The translations under genes and the position numbers were made by a program. 48,413 nt of DNA, from assembly GCF_946478835.1 (NCBI RefSeq), contig NZ_CAMLDV010000005.1:1-48413 (forward strand), given 5' to 3'. Shown here piece after piece: positions 43,014 through 48,413 of this stretch. How positions within the stretch are numbered: the first letter of the stretch is position 1; the number at the start of each line of letters is the position of its first letter. Source of the stretch: an uncultured Bdellovibrio sp. (lineage in GTDB: Bacteria; Bdellovibrionota; Bdellovibrionia; Bdellovibrionales; Bdellovibrionaceae). A model generated the notes under the pieces. The model saw only the letters and a program-made list of their open reading frames with translations, ran no database searches and had not been told where the DNA came from.

Positions 43014-45740
43014 ATGAAACGAATTTTTACTTCTGAAGACACTCTTGCCGTATTCAAAAAATCTGGCGGAGGAAAAGCCTACAATATGGCTCGCCTCACC
43101 CAAAAAGGAGTTCCAGTTCCGGAATGGTTCTGCGTAAGTGCAGAAGCTTATGAAGAATTTATCTCTTCAAACTCCTTAAATCCCGACAGTCTGATTGATC
43201 CGACTCAATTAGGAAAAAGTGCCGAAAATATTGAAGCCGCTTTTTTGAAAGCGCAGATTCCCTCGGCCTTGGTTAAAGAAATTGAATCCAATCTTGCGCG
43301 AATGCAACTCACGACCCAGTTCGTGGCTGTGCGATCCAGTGGCCTTGATGAAGACTCAGCACAGAACTCTTTTGCCGGACAGTTCTCGTCTTATCTTTTT
43401 CAAAAAGGAATGGATGCGATTTCATTGTCTTTAAAAAAATGCTGGGCTTCAGCTTTTTCAGAGAGAGCTCTTGCCTACCGTATTGAGCGAAACATCGGAA
43501 TTAAAGGAATTTCGATGGGTGTTATCATTCAAAAAATGGTGAATGCAGATGCTGCGGGTGTGGCGTTCTCTAGAAATCCAATCAAAGCTCTAGACCGCGA
43601 TCATCTTTTGGTGAGTTCCGTTTGGGGACTTGGAGAAGGTCTCGTGAGCGGTGAGCTTGACGCCGACCACTACGAAGTTCATCGTATTGATCTTACTTTC
43701 AAACCTCATATCGTAGATAAACCCGAAGCTCTTCGCCAGGCCCCTGAAGGGGGATTGGTGAAAACACATGTCGAAGCAAACTTAGTCAAAGCCTCATCAT
43801 TAACTGATGCTCAGGTAAAAGAAGTTTCTAAGCTGGCTTTGGAATTAGAAAAGAAATTTGAAGCATCTCAAGATTGTGAATGGGCTTTTGAAAATGGCAA
43901 GCTTTACTGCGTACAAACCCGTCCTATCACTTCATTGCCGCCTGAGGAATTCTTCGATGCGCACATCAATGGCAGCGAAGCCACTCTTTGGGATAACTCA
44001 AACATTATTGAAAGTTATTCGGGTGTAACATCTCCACTGACGTTCAGCTTCGCCAGCCAGGCTTATCGTCAAGTGTACATCCAATTCTGCGAAGTGATCG
44101 GTGTGCCACAGTCTTTGATTGATAAGAACGAAAAAATGTTCCGCAATATGCTGGGCCTGATTCGCGGAAATATCTATTACAACTTGATCAATTGGTACAA
44201 GCTGATCTTGATGCTTCCGGGATCCAGTGACAATAAGGCTTTTATGGAAACAATGATGGGAGTAAAGCAGGGATTAAAACCTGAGTTCGCTCATTTGTTT
44301 GATTTTATGAAAACACCTGTACGCTATTCTCCCCCTCACAAAGCATGGCTTTTGACGATGACTTTGTGGCGCTTTTTAAGAATCAATAGCATCGTGACTG
44401 AGTTTCAAACTCATTTCACGGCGACCTACAATGGCGCCCGTAAAAAGAACTTCCGCGGTATGTCTTTAAACGAATTGCGCGAGTTCTATGAGTATTTGGA
44501 TGGCGAGGTTTTGCGCAACTGGAAAGCTCCGATCATCAATGACTATCTTTGCATGGTCTTCTTTGGTCTTCTTAAAAAACTCACAGAAAAATGGGTGGCC
44601 GAAGGCAATGATGGAGCCTCTTTGCAAAACGATCTTCTTTGCGGTCAAGGCGATCTTGAATCCACGGAACCAACAAAAACACTGATGCGAATTGCAGCTT
44701 GGGTTGATAAAGGAAACCCTGCTTTGCGCGAATGGGTTTTGGCGACTCCTATTGATATCGCTTGGAAAACACTCACCGATGGAAAACATCCGGAATTCAA
44801 AGCAAAGGTCGATGACTTCCTGGATAAATACGGTTTCCGCTGTATCAATGAATTAAAACTTGAAGCGCAAGATCTTCATGACGATCCGACTTTTGCGATT
44901 GGCGCCATTCAAAGTTACGTGCGTATGAAATCTTACGACATCGAAGAGATGGAAAAGCGCGAGCTTGAAATCCGCCATAAAGCTGAAGCTCTTGTAAATC
45001 AAAAACTTTCGGGATTTAAACGCTGGTTCTATTTTAGAATCCTAAATCAAGCCCGCAAAGCGGTTCGCAACCGTGAGAATCTGCGCTTTGCCCGTACCAA
45101 AATTTTCGGTATTGCCCGTCATCTCTTCAGAGGTATCGGCTACCAACTCACTCGCTTGGGTCAGCTAGAAAATGAACGCGATATCTTCCTCCTCACTGTT
45201 GAAGAAATCATGGCCTTCATTGAAGGTCGTGCCGTTTCCTTAGAGCTTCGTAAAATCATTGAACTTCGTAAAGAAGAGTTTAAAGGTTATGAAGAATCTC
45301 TTCCACCACCGGATCGCTTTATGAGTTTCGGTGCTGCCGGTGTTGCGTGCAAATTCCCGCAAGTTCTTACCGATGGCGATTTGCTCCGAGGAGAAATTCC
45401 GCAATCTGACGATCCCAACGTACTTTACGGAGTTCCGTGCTGCCCAGGTGTGATTGAAGGTGTCGTGCGTGTTGTAAACAACATGAAAGACGCTGAAGGT
45501 CTTAACGGAGAAATTCTCGTCACGGGCCGAACAGATCCAGGATGGGTTCCCCTTTATCCGTCTTGCTCGGGGCTTTTGATTGAACGCGGAAGTCTTCTTT
45601 CTCACTCGGCCGTTGTCGCCCGTGAGTTGGGTCTTCCAACCATCGTCGGTGTCTCTGGCGGATTGATGACGAAATTAAAAACCGGACAACGCGTGCGAAT
45701 TGATGCCGGAAAAGGCGAGATCCGCATTTTGACAGAATAA
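43014..45740 (+). CDS. PEP-synthase/rifampin-phosphotransferase-like enzyme
   Basis: 908 residues. The N-terminal ATP-grasp (PPDK_N) domain covers about 1-310, with GGGKAYNMARLTQKGVPVPE and AVRSSGLDEDSAQNSFAGQF, closing at CVQTRPIT. A long middle domain (about 320-790) begins WDNSNIIESYSGVTSPLTFS, as in rifampin phosphotransferases and PPS-like proteins. The C-terminal swivelling domain carries the phospho-His in GSLLSHSAVVAREL (His864). The family transfers the beta-phosphate of ATP through this His to pyruvate, rifampin or another acceptor. It is longer than most rifampin phosphotransferases, and the middle domain differs from PEP synthase, so a cluster-specific substrate is likely (inferred). 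It is the last gene of the cluster. Confidence 0.9.
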   Translation: MKRIFTSEDTLAVFKKSGGGKAYNMARLTQKGVPVPEWFCVSAEAYEEFISSNSLNPDSLIDPTQLGKSAENIEAAFLKAQIPSALVKEIESNLARMQLTTQFVAVRSSGLDEDSAQNSFAGQFSSYLFQKGMDAISLSLKKCWASAFSERALAYRIERNIGIKGISMGVIIQKMVNADAAGVAFSRNPIKALDRDHLLVSSVWGLGEGLVSGELDADHYEVHRIDLTFKPHIVDKPEALRQAPEGGLVKTHVEANLVKASSLTDAQVKEVSKLALELEKKFEASQDCEWAFENGKLYCVQTRPITSLPPEEFFDAHINGSEATLWDNSNIIESYSGVTSPLTFSFASQAYRQVYIQFCEVIGVPQSLIDKNEKMFRNMLGLIRGNIYYNLINWYKLILMLPGSSDNKAFMETMMGVKQGLKPEFAHLFDFMKTPVRYSPPHKAWLLTMTLWRFLRINSIVTEFQTHFTATYNGARKKNFRGMSLNELREFYEYLDGEVLRNWKAPIINDYLCMVFFGLLKKLTEKWVAEGNDGASLQNDLLCGQGDLESTEPTKTLMRIAAWVDKGNPALREWVLATPIDIAWKTLTDGKHPEFKAKVDDFLDKYGFRCINELKLEAQDLHDDPTFAIGAIQSYVRMKSYDIEEMEKRELEIRHKAEALVNQKLSGFKRWFYFRILNQARKAVRNRENLRFARTKIFGIARHLFRGIGYQLTRLGQLENERDIFLLTVEEIMAFIEGRAVSLELRKIIELRKEEFKGYEESLPPPDRFMSFGAAGVACKFPQVLTDGDLLRGEIPQSDDPNVLYGVPCCPGVIEGVVRVVNNMKDAEGLNGEILVTGRTDPGWVPLYPSCSGLLIERGSLLSHSAVVARELGLPTIVGVSGGLMTKLKTGQRVRIDAGKGEIRILTE

Positions 45741-45767
45741 AAAAAGGGAGCACAATGCTCCCTTTTT
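45741..45767 (+). terminator. Intrinsic terminator of the biosynthetic cluster
   Basis: AAAAAGGGAGCA-CAA-TGCTCCCTTTTT, a perfect stem-loop immediately after the stop. The symmetric A/T flanks make it work for the opposing gene too. Confidence 0.95.
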
Positions 45768-45788
45768 CATTTCATCTCTAGTTAAAAA

Positions 45789-47000
45789 CTAAAGTGACAA
45801 TTGGCCTTTTTCAAACTGATCAAGCCCCTTCATGATCTGCTTCATCTGATCACTGAAAACGGTTGAAGGCTGGTCATCTAACTCTTTAGTCTTACATGGG
45901 ACAGCACCGACAATCGCTTTAAAGGCGTTACATTTCACCGTCGTGAAGCAAGTCGTATTCGTACAAGCTACGGCATCACCTTGGAAGAAATTAAGCGTGC
46001 GATTGGACTCAAATGTCTTGTCATCGATGGCTTGCGCACAGGCATTTCTTCTGTTTCCACTTTTATCACCAGGGCACATCCAGTCTTTTACAACAGAAAG
46101 AACTTCTTCGCGTGACGACTGCAAAGAAAGTGGCGTGACAGAAGGAACTAAAAGTGTGTAGTGAATCAAAGCTTGAGGAATCAAACTATCAACGGTTGAA
46201 AACACTTTATAGAAACCCAAACCTTTGCTGAATTTACCTAAGCTATCTTGATAAGCGGCGTTCACAGGTTTTAAGCGCATGCATTTAAGACTTGTACACT
46301 CAATGCTACCACGAGTGATACGCGTCGTATTTCCAATACGGCTATAACCTTCTGGATATTGGCCGACATCATGATAATACCATTTGCCATCTGTCATCAT
46401 TTCTTGGAAATCAGCGGCATTGAAACTTCCAAACACTGGACGACGCCACATTTTTGCAGCCGCTGGAGCCAAAAGCCATCCTGAGTTGCATGAGTGGAAA
46501 ACAACGAAAGCATTAGGTGCAAGTACGCTTCCGATCTGTGGAAACTCTGCATCTTCTTGATCTAAGCGGTCCGTCTTAGATTGCAAACGGAAGCCGTTGT
46601 AAGTGTTGGCGTGACCAAAGAACTGTAACGATGTCACAGGTGAATTCAAATACTGAAGAGCTAAAACCAAACGGCCTTTTTCAAGGTCGTCTTTGTCGGC
46701 CTTGCGGAAACCAAAACCTGCTGATGCCAGCATATTTTTCTCATTTTCAAACGACTCGTTCACCGCACTGATAATAACTCTTTGTCTTTGTGGGAAACGA
46801 TCGCGAGACACCTTTGCAGCTAAGATCGCGGCTTTCAAAAACTGCGTGCCTTGATCGTTACCGAAGCCTGCGACGAAGACATCCGTAGGAACACCTGCGC
46901 GAATCTGCGCCGGTTCTGAAGCGATAAAATAGGCTTTACTGTGTTGAGACCAAGCCCCCGCTACGATAAGGAAGGCTCCTACTAAAAGCTTTAGGTTCAT
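45789..47000 (-). CDS. Exported protein with caspase-clan-like His/Cys arrangement
   Basis: 403 residues from ATG 47000, after which the signal peptide starts (to about residue 23). The region 35-200 alternates hydrophobic strands and helices. A His follows a strand (SLQFFGHANTYNGF, His130) and a Cys follows the next (FVVFHSCNSGW, Cys171), then WRRPVFGSFN. This spacing and context are those of clan CD cysteine peptidases (caspase, gingipain, C80, DUF4347-like), in which such a His/Cys pair is catalytic. The C-terminal half has four short Cys pairs (ECTSLKC, CPGDKSGNRRNAC, ACTNTTC, KC...PC), probably disulphides. Peptidase function is an inference from motif layout only. An RBS-overlapping hairpin precedes it. 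Confidence 0.72.
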   Translation of the reverse strand: MNLKLLVGAFLIVAGAWSQHSKAYFIASEPAQIRAGVPTDVFVAGFGNDQGTQFLKAAILAAKVSRDRFPQRQRVIISAVNESFENEKNMLASAGFGFRKADKDDLEKGRLVLALQYLNSPVTSLQFFGHANTYNGFRLQSKTDRLDQEDAEFPQIGSVLAPNAFVVFHSCNSGWLLAPAAAKMWRRPVFGSFNAADFQEMMTDGKWYYHDVGQYPEGYSRIGNTTRITRGSIECTSLKCMRLKPVNAAYQDSLGKFSKGLGFYKVFSTVDSLIPQALIHYTLLVPSVTPLSLQSSREEVLSVVKDWMCPGDKSGNRRNACAQAIDDKTFESNRTLNFFQGDAVACTNTTCFTTVKCNAFKAIVGAVPCKTKELDDQPSTVFSDQMKQIMKGLDQFEKGQLSL

Positions 47001-47005
47001 ACAAC

Positions 47006-47027
47006 CCCACTTGTAAATTAAAGTGGG
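47006..47027 (-). promoter_or_regulatory. Hairpin masking the ribosome site
   Basis: In the minus-strand RNA, CCCACUU (47027-47021), an eight-base loop and AAGUGGG (47012-47006) form a seven-base-pair stem. Its right arm holds the SD-like AGUGGGG and ends five bases before AUG 47000, so folding would block translation. Confidence 0.45.
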
Positions 47028-47107
47028 AGCATTCATATCACAGCCGCAATAAGACCTAAAGAATCAGCGACATTTTTGGGCTTCGCTTGTGAAAAGACTT
47101 CAATGAG

Positions 47108-47144
47108 GTCTCAGAAGTGTCAAAACTGTGTACACTTCTGAGAC
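47108..47144. repeat. Perfect 13-bp inverted repeat
   Basis: GTCTCAGAAGTGT (47108-47120), eleven bases, ACACTTCTGAGAC (47132-47144). It lies 16 bases past the stop of the PA14 gene and about 108 bases before the next gene. Neither strand has a T-run after it. It may be an operator, an RNA-stabilising hairpin or a Rho-linked terminator. Confidence 0.6.
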
Positions 47145-47159
47145 GGAATTAGTGGAAAT

Positions 47160-48341
47160 CTATGGCAGCAAATTGATAAATGCGGTCGTAGCCTCATTGC
47201 CTTTTGCATCTTTCGAAATCGCACGCACTTGATAATAGATACCGTGAACAAGTCCGGAAATTTCCACGGTGTGATCTGTGAGAAGATTATTATCCACCTG
47301 AGTGAAGATCTCTTCACCTGTGTAGATATTCACGATATGCAGCTGACTGCTTGCGGGAACTGTGGTTTTCCATGTGATTGTGGCATTCGGCGCCACAGCG
47401 GAAGTCACTTGGAAATCGCTGATAGCCAATTTTTCTTCAACGCAAGGATTTTGCTGTCTTTCAGGCATTTTGAAATTGCCTGGAGCTACAACGTTCCAAC
47501 CAGTCTTTTCAAGAATAGTCATAGCCGGCATTCTTTTGCCATTGCTAGAGTTAAAGAAAAAGTTATTGGTCGAAATACCACAAAGCGAATGATGCGAAGG
47601 TTCTTTCCAGGAGTGCGCTTTTTTATGAAGTTTCCAAATAAGAACGTTGGCGATGTGATAGCGAGGTCCCTGATAGTAAAGAATTTTTAAGGGCACTTCA
47701 GAATCTTTTTTCAAATTGATCGTACGATAAGGGCAGCCCATGCGAGTCGAGTGATTGCCGTCATTGTTGATCAACTCATTCCACTTATCACCTTCTTTAA
47801 TGAAAACGCGGGAGCCGTCATCCGACAACGTCGCGATTTCATAGTCACCTTCTTTATCAGCATCCGTGAGTTTTAAAACAGACGTATATTCAATCGCAAA
47901 GTTTTCAATCAACTTATTGCCTTGAGAATCCGTGAGAACGTCACCATTTTGTGCTGAGAACCCTTCAGTAAAAGGACGTGTGGGGACATTGACGTCTGCA
48001 AAATACAAATTCTGATCCAGCTTTTGGCCTTTGTTAAAATAATCCAAAACGCTATTCACCTTCGTACCCATTTCAGGCGTGCGCAGAATAAGCTTACCCA
48101 AAAGACCCATTTCAGGAGAGGAACTGGAGTTATTTGAAAGAGGATCACATACGGTATTTGCCGGATCTACAGGAAAATCTATCGACCCCACAGAGGAACC
48201 CGTATTCGTGCGACTAATTCCTGAGAAAGAACAGGAAATCTTTTTTAACGTCCCTTTTTTATAACGAATGTCATCTTGCTGATTCTTTGCCTGTACAGAC
48301 AAGGAAAATAGAAGTGCCGCGATAAATAGTGATTTTCCCAT
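47160..48341 (-). CDS. Exported protein with PA14-like and Fn3-like domains
   Basis: 393 residues with a signal peptide (about 1-18). Residues about 113-238 match a PA14/GLEYA-type sugar-binding domain: EGDYEIATLSDDGSRVFIKE, then INNDGNHST, then LKKDSEVPLKILYYQG. Residues about 305-393 form a fibronectin type III-like domain (VAPNATITWKTTVPASSQL, then YYQVRAISKDAKGNEAT). PA14 domains bind glycans in adhesins and glycosidases. A role in binding prey or matrix sugars is plausible but inferred. AGGGACG lies four bases before ATG, and a dyad-containing promoter region lies upstream. Confidence 0.82.
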   Translation of the reverse strand: MGKSLFIAALLFSLSVQAKNQQDDIRYKKGTLKKISCSFSGISRTNTGSSVGSIDFPVDPANTVCDPLSNNSSSSPEMGLLGKLILRTPEMGTKVNSVLDYFNKGQKLDQNLYFADVNVPTRPFTEGFSAQNGDVLTDSQGNKLIENFAIEYTSVLKLTDADKEGDYEIATLSDDGSRVFIKEGDKWNELINNDGNHSTRMGCPYRTINLKKDSEVPLKILYYQGPRYHIANVLIWKLHKKAHSWKEPSHHSLCGISTNNFFFNSSNGKRMPAMTILEKTGWNVVAPGNFKMPERQQNPCVEEKLAISDFQVTSAVAPNATITWKTTVPASSQLHIVNIYTGEEIFTQVDNNLLTDHTVEISGLVHGIYYQVRAISKDAKGNEATTAFINLLP

Positions 48342-48372
48342 ACAACGTCCCTCTTTAATCTCTACCTATAAG

Positions 48373-48399
48373 TTTAACAAAATTGTAAATGTTGTTAAA
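48373..48399 (-). promoter_or_regulatory. Dyad and possible promoter of the PA14 gene
   Basis: TTTAACAA (48373-48380), eleven bases, TTGTTAAA (48392-48399). Read on the minus strand, TTAACA and TAAACT about 16 bases apart overlap the arms. The dyad could therefore be an operator covering a promoter about 30 bases before ATG. Confidence 0.4.
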
Positions 48400-48413
48400 G
48401 AAATCTGGGAGCA

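Overview
The window looks like a chromosomal segment of a Bdellovibrio-like predatory bacterium (Bdellovibrionota). This is inferred from gene content and style, not from a database match. The signs are mid-40s percent G+C by eye, many exported proteins of unknown family, an HRDMSPQN-type Ser/Thr kinase with a PEGA tail, c-di-GMP receptor-like proteins (degenerate GGDEF, PilZ), AddAB rather than RecBCD, and very tight gene packing. I see no rRNA or tRNA gene, insertion sequence, prophage or CRISPR array. No gene-free stretch exceeds 300 bases; the longest is 14272-14569.

Layout. (1) 1-3731, minus: a membrane histidine kinase followed with no gap by a protein with a REC-like domain and a catalytically degenerate GGDEF domain, cut by the window edge. 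(2) 3893-6978, plus: nadB, then a lysophospholipase-type hydrolase coupled to a small lipoprotein. (3) 6975-11713, minus: a periplasmic solute-binding protein, an SDR, an RNase HI with an extra C-terminal hybrid-binding-like domain, and an exported J-domain protein coupled to a large exported Gly/Ala-rich protein. (4) 11883-19474: an outer-membrane barrel-like protein plus exported HAD protein, a convergent exported protein, and a 1634-residue lipoprotein metalloprotease. Two sigma-54 promoters with shared upstream and start-region sequences precede the barrel gene and the protease. (5) 19557-20051: a small exported protein.

(6) 29949 down to 20103, minus: PorV/TraF-like outer membrane protein, lipoprotein, second PorV-like protein, addB, addA and a membrane PilZ protein. 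They are head to tail and probably form one operon. (7) 30150-32759: another lipoprotein and PorV-like pair, then a small barrel-like protein whose message is probably leaderless. (8) 32756-35400: coaE and a divergent Ser/Thr kinase.

(9) 35440-45740, plus: seven tightly packed genes ending at a strong terminator. They encode an acyl-CoA synthetase, a second AMP-forming ligase (frameshifted here), a GNAT-like protein, a cytochrome P450, an MFS exporter, a UbiA-family prenyltransferase and a PEP-synthase/rifampin-phosphotransferase-like enzyme. This resembles a biosynthesis-and-export cluster for an unknown lipid or prenylated metabolite, and it is the best candidate here for an undescribed system. 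(10) 45789-48341, minus: two exported proteins, one with a caspase-clan-like His/Cys arrangement and one with PA14 and Fn3-like domains. RNA or DNA hairpins lie between them.
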